A stretch of DNA of 64,000 nt from Bacillota bacterium (lineage in GTDB: Bacteria > Bacillota > Clostridia > Lachnospirales > Anaerotignaceae), in NCBI GenBank assembly GCA_021768705.1, contig JAETUG010000001.1, positions 1-64,000 of the forward strand. The letters run 5' to 3'. Position 1 is the stretch's first letter; the number at the start of each line of letters is the position of its first letter. Both the position numbers and the translations under genes were made by a program. A model generated the notes under the pieces. It had not been told where the DNA came from. It ran no database searches and was given only the letters and a program-made list of their open reading frames with translations. Positions 45,322 through 53,893 of the stretch are shown in pieces.

Positions 45322-46026
45322 TTAAACGGTTACAATCGTACCGATCTTTTCGCCGCCCACCGCACGGATGATGCTGTTTTCTTCATTCAGTCCGAAGATA
45401 ATAACAGGAATCTTGCGTTCGAAGCAAAGATTTGCGGCTGCCATATCGATGACTTTCAGGTTATTTTTCACGATGCTTTCCGCTTTGATGATATCGATCT
45501 TCTTTGCATTGGGGTTGATGGCAGGGTCGTCATCATACACACCATCGATGCTCTTTGCAAAGAACAGACCATCTACATCCAGTTCAGCGCCTCTCAAAGC
45601 TGTGATCGTATCTGTAGAGAAGAAAGGATGACCCATACCAGCTGCGAAGATGACTACTTCGCCCTTTTCCAGATGTGCAATGGCACTTTCCTTGGAAAAC
45701 TGTTCTGTCATCGTGCCGATGATAATGGGTGTCTGTACGAATGCTTTGATGCCATTCTGGCGGAATGCATCAGCCACATAGATCGCATTCATGACAGTTG
45801 CCAGCATACCGATCTGGTCTGCTTTTGTACGATCCATATTGGAATCCGCACTTCTGCCCCTCCAGAAATTGCCGCCGCCGATAACGAGAGAAACCTGTGT
45901 CCCCTTTGCCATGACTGCTTTAATCTGATCGATCAGACCCCAGATCACTGTATCGTCAAAGGTTACGCCTTTCTTGTCGCCGGCCAATGCTTCACCACTC
46001 AATTTCAGCACAATTCTCTTATACAT
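45322..46026 (-). CDS. pyrH: Uridylate kinase
   Basis: Phosphorylates UMP to UDP (hexamer, amino-acid-kinase fold, 234 residues). LKLSGEAL is the ATP site, VIGGGNFWRGR the substrate loop, GTGNPFFSTDT-type motif appears as GMGHPFFSTDT, and KSIDGVYDDDP closes the nucleotide site. TAAGGAGG precedes the ATG. A strong terminator lies between tsf and this gene, so a promoter close to pyrH is likely, though I could not define one. Confidence 0.97.
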   Translation of the reverse strand: MYKRIVLKLSGEALAGDKKGVTFDDTVIWGLIDQIKAVMAKGTQVSLVIGGGNFWRGRSADSNMDRTKADQIGMLATVMNAIYVADAFRQNGIKAFVQTPIIIGTMTEQFSKESAIAHLEKGEVVIFAAGMGHPFFSTDTITALRGAELDVDGLFFAKSIDGVYDDDPAINPNAKKIDIIKAESIVKNNLKVIDMAAANLCFERKIPVIIFGLNEENSIIRAVGGEKIGTIVTV

Positions 46027-46121
46027 TTTTCACAGCCTCCTTACCATTCTAATGTAACACAAATCGCAAAAAATTTCCACCTTATTTTCTCTTCCGCCCC
46101 AAATGTATGGAAAAAGTCCCG

Positions 46122-46175
46122 TAAAAAAAGAAACGCTTGGGGTATCGGCTTTGCCGCACTGCTCATAAGCGTTTC
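46122..46175 (-). terminator. Terminator between tsf and pyrH
   Basis: On the minus strand GAAACGCTT and AAGCGTTTC pair around a loop that contains a second small hairpin (CGGC/GCCG), followed by seven T. This is the strongest stop signal inside the rpsB-polC series. Confidence 0.7.
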
Positions 46176-46208
46176 CTTTTCATTTTTAAAAGCGTATCCG
46201 TTTACTGA

Positions 46209-47141
46209 TTAGTTCATTGCTTTTGCAACTTCATCAGCAAAGTTTTCTTCTTTCTTTTCCATGCCTTCGCCTGTTTCGAAACGAACATATCTTGTGATTT
46301 CGATGGGAGCGCCAACTACTTTTGCTACAGAATCAATATACTGTTTTACGGACATGTCTGTATCTTTTACGTAGGGCTGTTCAACCAGACAGAATTCTTT
46401 CAGTTCTTTTTTCAGTCTGCCTTCGATCATCTTAGCGATGATGTTGTCGGGTTTCTTAGCGTTTTTAGGATCATTCTTAGCCTGTACTGTCAGGATTTCT
46501 GTTTCTTTTGCGATGAAATCAGCGGGAACATCTTTTTCTGCGATGAATTTAGGGTTCAGAGCTGCGATCTGCATAGCGATGTTTTTACCCAGTTCAACCA
46601 GTTCGTCTGCTTCGTTTGCGCAAGCCAGTTCGATCAGAACACCGATTCTGCCGCCGCCGTGGATATAGGAAACCAGTTTGCCAGCCTGTGCTTTTTCGTA
46701 TTTTTCGAAACGTCTGATGTTCAGGTTTTCGCCGATAACAGCTACCTGCTGAGACAGAGCTTCTTTTACTGTGAACTGAGGATCCAGAGCCCATTTTTCT
46801 TCAAAGAAAGCATCCATATCTGCTGCTGTTGTTTCAGAAGCCTGTTTTGCAACTGCTGCAACATAATCTCTGAATACCTGGTTCTTTGCGACGAAGTCTG
46901 TTTCGGAGTTTACTTCTACGATAGCGCCAACTTTGTTGTCATCGCTCAGGAATACTTCAACCATACCTTCGGAAGCGATGCGGCCAGCTTTTTTAGCGGA
47001 TGCAGCCAGACCTTTTTCTCTCAGCAGTTCTACTGCTTTTTCCATGTTGCCGTCAGCTTCTGCCAGAGCTTTTTTGCAGTCCATCATGCCTGCGCCTGTC
47101 ATTTCTCTCAGTTCTTTTACCATTGCTGCTGTAATAGCCAT
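46209..47141 (-). CDS. tsf: Translation elongation factor Ts
   Basis: Nucleotide exchange factor for EF-Tu. In 310 residues: the N-terminal UBA-like domain (KELREMTGAGMMDCKKALAE) and the core contact NSETDFVAKNQVFRDYV, including the Thr-Asp-Phe-Val motif that opens the EF-Tu site. ATG 47141 follows GGAGGG; a TTG/ATG five codons earlier overlaps that site. It follows rpsB after an 83-base gap with a hairpin. Confidence 0.98.
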   Translation of the reverse strand: MAITAAMVKELREMTGAGMMDCKKALAEADGNMEKAVELLREKGLAASAKKAGRIASEGMVEVFLSDDNKVGAIVEVNSETDFVAKNQVFRDYVAAVAKQASETTAADMDAFFEEKWALDPQFTVKEALSQQVAVIGENLNIRRFEKYEKAQAGKLVSYIHGGGRIGVLIELACANEADELVELGKNIAMQIAALNPKFIAEKDVPADFIAKETEILTVQAKNDPKNAKKPDNIIAKMIEGRLKKELKEFCLVEQPYVKDTDMSVKQYIDSVAKVVGAPIEITRYVRFETGEGMEKKEENFADEVAKAMN

Positions 47142-47175
47142 GTTTTTTCCCTCCATACTCGTATCATAATAGAAA

Positions 47176-47204
47176 GAGCTTCAGCCCGTTTTAGGCTGAA
47201 GCTC
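47176..47204 (-). terminator. Hairpin between rpsB and tsf
   Basis: GAGCTTCAGCC and GGCTGAAGCTC, 11-bp arms with a 7-base loop, followed by TTTCTATT on the minus strand. Probably an attenuator that lowers tsf relative to rpsB. Confidence 0.5.
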
Positions 47205-47224
47205 GGGCAAATGCCTTTTTAAAA

Positions 47225-47941
47225 TTATTCAGCTTCTACTGTTTCAGCTGTTTCCTGTTCACCCTGTTTGGATTCCAGAACAGCGTCAGCTACTTTGGAA
47301 GCGATCAGTTTTACCGCACGGATAGCGTCATCGTTACCGGGGATTACATAATCGATTTCATCGGGATCGCAGTTTGTATCTACGATAGCTACTGTAGGGA
47401 TACCCAATGTATGAGCTTCCTGAACAGCGATTCTTTCTTTTCTTGTGTCAACGATGAACATCATATCGGGAACTTTTTTCATTTCCTTGATACCGCCAAC
47501 GTTTTTCTGCAGTTTTTCCATTTCGTGCATCAGTTTTGCAACTTCTTTTTTGGGCAGTACTTCGAATGTACCATCTTCCTGCATTTTTTCCAGTTCTTTC
47601 AGTCTGGCGATTCTTGTTTTGATTGTTGTGAAGTTTGTCAGCATACCACCCAGCCATCTCTGGTTAACGTAGTACATGCCGCATCTTTCAGCTTCTTCAC
47701 GGATGCATTCCTGTGCCTGTTTCTTTGTACCTACGAACAGGATTTCGCCGCCTTCTGCGATGCAGTTGCAGATTGCTGCGTAAGCTTCATCAACTTTTTT
47801 TACTGTTTTCTGCAGGTCGATGATATAAATGCCGTTTCTTTCTGCGAAGATGTATTCAGCCATTTTAGGGTTCCATCTTCTTGTCTGGTGACCAAAGTGT
47901 ACACCAGCTTCTAATAACTGTTTCATTGAAATTACGCTCAT
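47225..47941 (-). CDS. rpsB: 30S ribosomal protein S2
   Basis: 238 residues, standard bacterial S2: [19 protein letters not shown] at the start, [13 protein letters not shown] (ribosomal protein S2 signature 1 region), and [25 protein letters not shown]-type ending seen as [29 protein letters not shown] precedes the ATG. It has its own promoter and a structured leader of about 100 bases. Confidence 0.98.
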   Translation of the reverse strand: MSVISMKQLLEAGVHFGHQTRRWNPKMAEYIFAERNGIYIIDLQKTVKKVDEAYAAICNCIAEGGEILFVGTKKQAQECIREEAERCGMYYVNQRWLGGMLTNFTTIKTRIARLKELEKMQEDGTFEVLPKKEVAKLMHEMEKLQKNVGGIKEMKKVPDMMFIVDTRKERIAVQEAHTLGIPTVAIVDTNCDPDEIDYVIPGNDDAIRAVKLIASKVADAVLESKQGEQETAETVEAE

Positions 47942-48045
47942 AGCGCACCTCCTATTGGTTGATCCTCCGCATCCTTTCAGCAGGATAACTGACCTTTGTC
48001 AGCACCAATCCTCTCTCTTAGGATACGTGTGTACTAAAAGTTACC
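47942..48045 (-). promoter_or_regulatory. Structured 5' leader of rpsB, candidate S2 autoregulatory RNA
   Basis: On the minus strand the leader holds ATCCT-N7-AGGAT, CTGAC-AAAG-GTCAG and ATCCT-N6-AGGAT hairpins, then GGAGGAT before the ribosome binding site. Because three AGGAT copies can compete for two ATCCT copies, alternative folds are possible. Ribosomal protein leaders that bind their own product are common in Firmicutes; binding by S2 here is inferred only. Confidence 0.5.
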
Positions 48046-48051
48046 TATGGG

Positions 48052-48080
48052 ATTATAGCACAGTTAAAACCAAAAAACAA
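48052..48080 (-). promoter_or_regulatory. Promoter of rpsB
   Basis: TTGTTT (48080-48075), 17 bases, TATAAT (48057-48052). The -35 lies in the topA terminator arm. Confidence 0.75.
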
Positions 48081-48126
48081 CTACTTTTTCTCTGTTTTTT
48101 GAAAAATTTGAGAAAAAATAGTTGTT
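48071..48126 (-). terminator. Terminator of topA
   Basis: AACAACTACTTTTTCTC (48076-48092) pairs with GAGAAAAAATAGTTGTT (48110-48126) with one mismatch or wobble; T-rich on the minus strand. Confidence 0.65.
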
Positions 48127-48140
48127 CTTTTCATTTCAGA

Positions 48141-50318
48141 TCACTCTGCGTCTTCTTCCGCGGGTTTTTCCTGCACAAAACCGCATTTTTCATTGGAACA
48201 TACGATCTTGGGGTTCTTTCTGCCTTTTTCCTCCAGGGAAGAGCCGCATCTAGGACACTTTTCACCGGTAGGCTTATTCCAACTCATGAAGCCGCATTCA
48301 TCAGGGTTATGTTCACAACCGTAATAAACACGACCTTTTTTCGTTTTCTTGATCAAAACTTTGCCGCCGCATTCGGGACAGTTTACCCCTGCCTCTTCAA
48401 AATATGGCTTGGCATTCTGGCATTCCGGAAAACCTGGACAGGCCAGGAATTTGCCGTATCTGCCGTATTTGATAACCATGTTTCTACCGCATTTTTCGCA
48501 GATGACATCGCTTTCTTCATCCTTGATCTCGATTTTTTCCAGTTTTTCCGCAGCAGCTTCCACGCTTTCTTTAAAACCGGGGTAGAAATCACGGATGATC
48601 TGCTTCCATTCCTCCTTGCCCATTTCCACGTCGTCCAGTCGTTCCTCCATATGGGCTGTGAAATCGATATCCACAATATCAGGGAAATAGCCTTTCATGA
48701 TATCATCTACCAATTCACCCAGTTCTGTAGGGAAAAGGTTCTTCGCTTCTTTTGTTACATAATGGCGGGCTTGGATGGTCGTCAAAGTAGGTGCATAGGT
48801 AGAAGGTCTGCCGACGCCGATTTCTTCCAGTGTTTTAATCAGAGAAGCATCGGTATATCTTGCAGGGGGCTGGGTGAAATGCTGTTCTGGCAGCAATTTC
48901 TCTGCCTGCAGCTTATCCCCCTCAGATAATTTGGGGATGACTTTTTCATCCTCTTCCTCCCCTTTGTTATAAACCTCCAGGAAACCTGCAAAACGCAGTC
49001 TGGAACCGGAAGCACGGAAGTTGGAATCCCCTGCTGCCAACTTGACAGAAAGGGTATCATACAGGGCAGGGCTCATCTGACTGGCAACAAAGCGTTCCCA
49101 AATCAGCTTATACAGACGATACTGATCCTTGGACAGGGAATCCTTGATACTGTCAGGTGTTCTGTTTACATTTGTGGGGCGGATGGCTTCGTGGGCATCC
49201 TGAGTTTTCCCCTTGGATTTGTAGATGATCCGTTCAGGATTCACAAATTCTTCACCGTAGGTGTCTTTGATGAATGCCACTGCTGCTTCATAGGCTTCAT
49301 CGGAGATACGGAAGGAGTCTGTACGGATATAGGAAACCAGACCCACAGTGCCTTCCCCTTTTACATTGACGCCTTCATACAGCTGCTGAGCGATCATCAT
49401 GGTTTTCTGGGTCGCCATGTTCAGGTGCTTGCTGGCTTCCTGCTGCATGGTACTTGTGGTAAACGGTGCAACAGGCTTTTTCTGTCTGCTGCCGGTTTTT
49501 ACTTCTGTAATCTCGAAATCCTTGCCTTCCAGACCAGCCAGCACTTTGTTGGTTTCTGCTTCATTGGCAAGCTCCATTTTCTCGTCGTTTTTGCCGTAAA
49601 ATTTGGCTTCGAACCCTTTGCCGTTTGCATCTTTCAGTTTGGCGCCCAGTGTCCAGTATTCTTCGGGAATGAAATCTCTGATCTCATCTTCTCTGTCGCA
49701 GATCAGACGCAGGGCAACGGACTGCACACGACCGCCGCTAAGCCCTTTTTTCACCTTTTTCCAAAGCAGATCACTGATGGTATAGCCAACCACTCTGTCC
49801 AGCACACGGCGTGCCTGCTGGGCATCTACCAGATCCATATCGATGTCTCTGGCTTCTGTGATGGATTTTTTGACTGCTGTTTTCGTAATTTCGTTAAATG
49901 TGATACGGCTGATGGGCTTTTCATCGCCAAGGTTGAGGGCGTGAAGCAGATGCCAGCTGATGGCTTCCCCCTCACGGTCCGGGTCAGTTGCCAGATATAC
50001 TTTATCAGCTGCCTTCGCATCTTTGCGTAGCTTGCTCAAAAGCTCCCCCTTCCCACGAATCGTAATGTATTTCGGTTCAAAATCATTCTCGAAATCGATG
50101 CCCATCTGACTTTTCGGCATATCACGGACATGCCCCATGGAAGCTTCGATCTTGTAATTGCTTCCCAGAAATTTGCCGATGGTGGTAGCTTTTGCAGGAG
50201 ATTCTACAATGACAAGATATTTCTTTCCTGTCTTCGCAGCTTTTTTTGCCGTTGCTTTCTTCGTTGCAGGTTTTTTTTCTGTTGCTTTCTTTTTTTCTGT
50301 TGTGGCTGTTTTTGTCAA
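48141..50318 (-). CDS. topA: DNA topoisomerase I (type IA)
   Basis: Relaxes negative supercoils. The 725-residue protein has a short Lys/Ala/Thr-rich N-terminal tail (about 30 residues), the Toprim domain (YLVIVESPAKATTIGKFLG, ATDPDREGEAISWH), the active-site tyrosine in LVSYIRTDSFRIS, and three C-terminal Cys4 zinc modules (CEKCG/CPGFPEC, CPECGG/CEHNPDEC, CPRCG/CSNEKC). I start at TTG 50318, six bases after GAGGTG; an ATG at 50351 lies within dprA and lacks a binding site. It is 16 bases downstream of dprA. Confidence 0.97.
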   Translation of the reverse strand: MTKTATTEKKKATEKKPATKKATAKKAAKTGKKYLVIVESPAKATTIGKFLGSNYKIEASMGHVRDMPKSQMGIDFENDFEPKYITIRGKGELLSKLRKDAKAADKVYLATDPDREGEAISWHLLHALNLGDEKPISRITFNEITKTAVKKSITEARDIDMDLVDAQQARRVLDRVVGYTISDLLWKKVKKGLSGGRVQSVALRLICDREDEIRDFIPEEYWTLGAKLKDANGKGFEAKFYGKNDEKMELANEAETNKVLAGLEGKDFEITEVKTGSRQKKPVAPFTTSTMQQEASKHLNMATQKTMMIAQQLYEGVNVKGEGTVGLVSYIRTDSFRISDEAYEAAVAFIKDTYGEEFVNPERIIYKSKGKTQDAHEAIRPTNVNRTPDSIKDSLSKDQYRLYKLIWERFVASQMSPALYDTLSVKLAAGDSNFRASGSRLRFAGFLEVYNKGEEEDEKVIPKLSEGDKLQAEKLLPEQHFTQPPARYTDASLIKTLEEIGVGRPSTYAPTLTTIQARHYVTKEAKNLFPTELGELVDDIMKGYFPDIVDIDFTAHMEERLDDVEMGKEEWKQIIRDFYPGFKESVEAAAEKLEKIEIKDEESDVICEKCGRNMVIKYGRYGKFLACPGFPECQNAKPYFEEAGVNCPECGGKVLIKKTKKGRVYYGCEHNPDECGFMSWNKPTGEKCPRCGSSLEEKGRKNPKIVCSNEKCGFVQEKPAEEDAE

Positions 50319-50334
50319 ACTGATCACCTCTATT

Positions 50335-51423
50335 TTAACTTGCTCTGACATAGCCTGCCTGGGGAATCTTTACGATATACCCGGACAGTTCCAGCAGAGA
50401 TAAGATATATTGCACTTCCTGGATCTCTTTCTTTAGCTTTCTGCACAGAGCTTCCGCAGAAATGGGCGTTTCCTCTTCGATCAGGTCGTAAATTTCTTTC
50501 TCCTCTGCGGAAATATTCTCCGCAGCTTTATTTTTAAACTTTTCTTTTTCTTCTATTTTGTATGCAATCCCTAATGAAATCAGGATATCTTTTCCTTCTG
50601 TGATGATAGGACAGCCCTGCTTGATCAGGGCATTGGTGCCATAACTCAGCGCACTGGTGACATTTCCAGGAACTACATAGACATCCCTGCCGCATTCCAG
50701 TGCCATATCCGCCGTGATAAGGGTGCCGCTTTTCTTCCCAGCTTCTACAACGACCACCATTTTGCTCAAACCGGCAATAATGCGGTTTCTGGCAGGAAAA
50801 TTGCCTGGAACTGCCGGCATCCCCGGTGGGTATTCGGAAAGGATGCAGCCATTTTCTACGATGCGTTCCATCAATTCCCGATTTTCAGGTGGATAGCAAA
50901 TATCCACACCACAGCCCAAAACTGCAATGGTCTTGCCGCCGCCGTCCAGAATGCCTTTATGCCCTTCGCTGTCGATCCCACGGGCCATACCGCTGACAAC
51001 GATCACATTGGTCTTCCCCAAATCCTTTGCGATCTCATAGGCCACCGTTGCCCCGTAACGGGAACATTTTCTTGCACCAATGATGGCAACTGTATCGATC
51101 TCATCATCGGGCAGTTCCCCGCGTACATAGATGCCCATAGGCGGATGATAGATCTCCTTCAACAGTTTCGGGTAACGGGGATGCCAGTAGGAATAAAAAT
51201 CGATCTGCTTTTCCTCCAGTTCGATGATCCATTCATTCAACTGGTCTTCATCTCTGGATGTGAGAAGTATTTCTCCCATCTTATCCGGAAGAACTTGTCT
51301 GATCTTCTCGGGTTCTGCATACCAAATGGCTTCCGCACTGCCGAAGTGCTCCAGAAGTTGGTTCGCTCGTTTGAAGCCGATTCCCTCTACACGGGATAAC
51401 CACATCAGATAAAATTCTTCCAT
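50335..51423 (-). CDS. dprA: DNA-processing protein DprA
   Basis: Loads RecA onto incoming single-stranded DNA in transformation. In 362 residues: an N-terminal SAM-like/HhH region (VEGIGFKRANQLLEHFG), the Rossmann-like core (AIIGARKCSRYG, VSGMARGIDSEGHKGIL, TIAVLGCGVDICYPPENREL), FPARNRIIAGLS and SGTLITADMALECGRDVYVVPGN, then a C-terminal winged helix. ATG 51423 follows GGAAGGAG. It is divergent from comM. A full competence system is not visible in this window. Confidence 0.96.
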   Translation of the reverse strand: MEEFYLMWLSRVEGIGFKRANQLLEHFGSAEAIWYAEPEKIRQVLPDKMGEILLTSRDEDQLNEWIIELEEKQIDFYSYWHPRYPKLLKEIYHPPMGIYVRGELPDDEIDTVAIIGARKCSRYGATVAYEIAKDLGKTNVIVVSGMARGIDSEGHKGILDGGGKTIAVLGCGVDICYPPENRELMERIVENGCILSEYPPGMPAVPGNFPARNRIIAGLSKMVVVVEAGKKSGTLITADMALECGRDVYVVPGNVTSALSYGTNALIKQGCPIITEGKDILISLGIAYKIEEKEKFKNKAAENISAEEKEIYDLIEEETPISAEALCRKLKKEIQEVQYILSLLELSGYIVKIPQAGYVRAS

Positions 51424-51460
51424 ACGAACACTCCTTCCCCATTTCTGAGTTACGTCCTCT

Positions 51461-51489
51461 ACTATAAAACCTTTCTGATTAAAATTCAA
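51461..51489 (-). promoter_or_regulatory. Promoter of dprA-topA
   Basis: TTGAAT (51489-51484), 17 bases, TATAGT (51466-51461) on the minus strand. Confidence 0.6.
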
Positions 51490-51560
51490 TACCAAATTTT
51501 TTTAAACCTGAAAATTTCAGTAATAATAGCTTATTATATAGTAGGAATTTTGACATCTGA

Positions 51561-51589
51561 TTGCACTTTTTGGTAAAAGTTGATATGAT
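51561..51589 (+). promoter_or_regulatory. Promoter of comM
   Basis: TTGCAC, 17 bases, TATGAT, 34 bases before the ATG. A TTGACA at 51550 lacks a good -10 partner. Confidence 0.6.
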
Positions 51590-51622
51590 AAAAACAAATT
51601 TTAGAGAAAAGAGGCTTAAAAA

Positions 51623-53158
51623 ATGCTTTCCATCATAAAATCTGCCGCCATTCTGGGCATCGACAGCTATCCCGTAGATGTTGAAGTAGACCTGAGCAAC
51701 GGCCTGCCTGCTTTTGATATCGTTGGCCTGCCCGATTCTGCTGTCAAGGAATCCCGAGAAAGGGTACGAACTGCCATCCGCAATTCCGGTTTTTCTTTTC
51801 CCGTCAAAAGGATCACTGTAAATCTCGCTCCTGCCGATACAAAAAAAGAAGGCGCTTCCTTCGATCTGCCCATTGCTTTAGGGATTTTAGCTGCCTGCAA
51901 TCTGTTTTCCTCCGTTCAGACGGAAGATGCCATCATCACAGGGGAGCTTTCCCTGGATGGCTCTGTCCGTCCTGTCAATGGTGTCCTGCCCATGATGTAT
52001 GATGCCTATCGCAGAGGCGTTCGAAAGTGTTATGTACCTGCGGAAAATGCCCCTGAAGCGACGCTGGTAGAAGGGATGACTGTTTATCCCGTTCATACCA
52101 TACAGGAAGTGGTAAACCACCTTTCCAGCGGAAAACAGATCACACCTTTTCAAAAAACAAACAATATGCTGCTTGTCCAGAAGGAGGCGGAACTGGAAAA
52201 GCTGGATTTTTCCCATGTAAAAGGACAGGAAAACGCCAAACGCGCCATGGAAATCGCTGCAGCAGGCGGTCACAATATTCTGCTCATTGGCCCTCCCGGC
52301 TCTGGAAAAACCATGCTAGCAAAACGTCTGCCCACAATCCTGCCCGATCTGAGCTTTGAAGAAAGTATAGAGATTACGAAAATTTACAGCGTGGCTGGGT
52401 TGCTGAAAGAGAAGAATGCCCTTGTAAAAACAAGACCTTTCCGCTCTCCCCATCATACCATTTCCGCCTCTGCTCTGACCGGCGGCGGACGCATCCCAAG
52501 ACCCGGGGAGATTTCTCTGGCCCATCATGGTGTTCTTTTTTTAGATGAATTACCTGAATTTCAGAGAAACGCCCTGGAAGTCATGCGTCAGCCTTTGGAA
52601 GATGGGAAAGTGACGATCGCCCGTGTCAATGGTACATTGACTTTCCCTTCCGATTTTATGCTGGCGGCAGCCATGAACCCCTGCCCCTGTGGCTATCTGG
52701 GCAACAGCGAGAAATGCCATTGCTCCGCTAATGAAATTATGAAATATCATCGAAAGATCAGCGGCCCTCTGCTGGATCGTATCGATCTAATGGTGGAAAT
52801 GCCTCCTGTGGCTTATGAAGACTTAGAGAGCACCACTCCCGCCGAATCCTCTGCCTCTATCAAGGAAAGAGTGGTTCGTGCCCATAAAATTCAGTTGGAA
52901 CGCTTCAAAAACGAGGGGATCTTCTTCAACGCTCAAATGAATGCAGCCCAGGTAGAAAAATACTGTCCTCTGCAGCCGAAAGATAAAGAAGTCCTCCGTA
53001 CCGCTTTTGAGCGGATGGAACTTAGTGCCAGAGCTTACCACAAAATCCTGAAGCTAGCTCGCACCGCAGCCGATCTGGCAGGAGAAGAACAAATCTCCCT
53101 GAAGCACCTGTTGGAGGTACTGCAGTATCGTTCTTTGGACAGAAAATATTTATTATAA
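51623..53158 (+). CDS. comM: ComM/YifB family AAA+ ATPase (Mg chelatase-like)
   Basis: ComM is a branch-migration helicase in natural transformation. In 511 residues: an N-terminal Lon-like fold domain (FDIVGLPDSAVKESRERVR), AAA+ core with Walker A LLIGPPGSGKTMLAKRLP, Walker B GVLFLDELPEF, RPFRSPHHTISASALTGGG, a zinc-type cysteine cluster MNPCPCGYLG..CHCS, and a C-terminal helical lid. Divergent dprA supports a shared DNA-uptake or recombination theme, though these genes also occur in bacteria not known to be competent. It is followed 18 bases later by the DUF1275 gene. Confidence 0.95.
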   Translation: MLSIIKSAAILGIDSYPVDVEVDLSNGLPAFDIVGLPDSAVKESRERVRTAIRNSGFSFPVKRITVNLAPADTKKEGASFDLPIALGILAACNLFSSVQTEDAIITGELSLDGSVRPVNGVLPMMYDAYRRGVRKCYVPAENAPEATLVEGMTVYPVHTIQEVVNHLSSGKQITPFQKTNNMLLVQKEAELEKLDFSHVKGQENAKRAMEIAAAGGHNILLIGPPGSGKTMLAKRLPTILPDLSFEESIEITKIYSVAGLLKEKNALVKTRPFRSPHHTISASALTGGGRIPRPGEISLAHHGVLFLDELPEFQRNALEVMRQPLEDGKVTIARVNGTLTFPSDFMLAAAMNPCPCGYLGNSEKCHCSANEIMKYHRKISGPLLDRIDLMVEMPPVAYEDLESTTPAESSASIKERVVRAHKIQLERFKNEGIFFNAQMNAAQVEKYCPLQPKDKEVLRTAFERMELSARAYHKILKLARTAADLAGEEQISLKHLLEVLQYRSLDRKYLL

Positions 53159-53176
53159 AGAAAAGAGGCCTTTCTG

Positions 53177-53848
53177 ATGATATATTCTAAGCGGCAAATG
53201 TCCGATTCATTCCTCATCGCCGCCCTGCTGGCTATCGTTGGCGGCTTTCTGGATGCCTATACCTATGTGGCAAGGGGGCATGTGTTCGCCAATGCCCAGA
53301 CAGGCAATATTGTCCTGTTCGGGCTGCATCTGGCGGAGGGAGAATGGATTCCGGCACTTTCCTATTTCATTCCCATTGCAGCTTTCGTGTTGGGGATCTT
53401 CGTGGATGAATGGATCAAAAAAATCGTTCTGCCCCTACCAAAGATACACTGGCGGCAGATCGTCCTACTTTTTGAAGTTTTAACCCTGTTCGTTGTTGCG
53501 TGGCTGCCTTTGGGCGGTACAAACGATTTGATCGCCAATACCCTTGTTTCCTTCGTTTGCTCCATGCAGGTACAGAGCTTCCGTAAGGTTCATGGTATGC
53601 CCTACGCCACCACCATGTGTACCGGCAATCTCCGCAGCGGGACGGAACTGTTCTTCCGTTATACCCAAAGCAAAGATAAAGAACTGCGGCATAAAAGCAT
53701 AAAATATTATGGCGTGATTCTGTTCTTCATCCTTGGCGCCGGCATTGGCGCTTTGGTGACAATGCATTGCGGCAATTTTGCAGCAGTCTATTGCAATATT
53801 CTTTTGCTATTGGTCTGTGGATTGCTCTTTATTCGAAATGAAACTTGA
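53177..53848 (+). CDS. DUF1275 (YoaK) membrane protein
   Basis: A 223-residue protein with about six membrane helices. Family marks are AIVGGFLDAYTYV, GHVFANAQTGNIVLFG and ATTMCTGNLRSGTEL, two similar T-G-N repeats suggesting an internal duplication. The function of the family is unknown; a transporter role has been proposed from topology only. AAGAGG precedes the ATG. It is probably co-transcribed with comM, without an evident functional link. Confidence 0.88.
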   Translation: MIYSKRQMSDSFLIAALLAIVGGFLDAYTYVARGHVFANAQTGNIVLFGLHLAEGEWIPALSYFIPIAAFVLGIFVDEWIKKIVLPLPKIHWRQIVLLFEVLTLFVVAWLPLGGTNDLIANTLVSFVCSMQVQSFRKVHGMPYATTMCTGNLRSGTELFFRYTQSKDKELRHKSIKYYGVILFFILGAGIGALVTMHCGNFAAVYCNILLLLVCGLLFIRNET

Positions 53849-53853
53849 TAGAA

Positions 53854-53885
53854 AAAGCTCTGCACCAATCGTGTAGAGCTTTCGT
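53854..53885. terminator. Bidirectional terminator between the DUF1275 gene and sbcC
   Basis: AAAGCTCTGCAC and GTGTAGAGCTTT pair (one G-U) around a 5-base loop, A-rich before and T-rich after. Confidence 0.75.
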
Positions 53886-53893
53886 TTTCTCTC

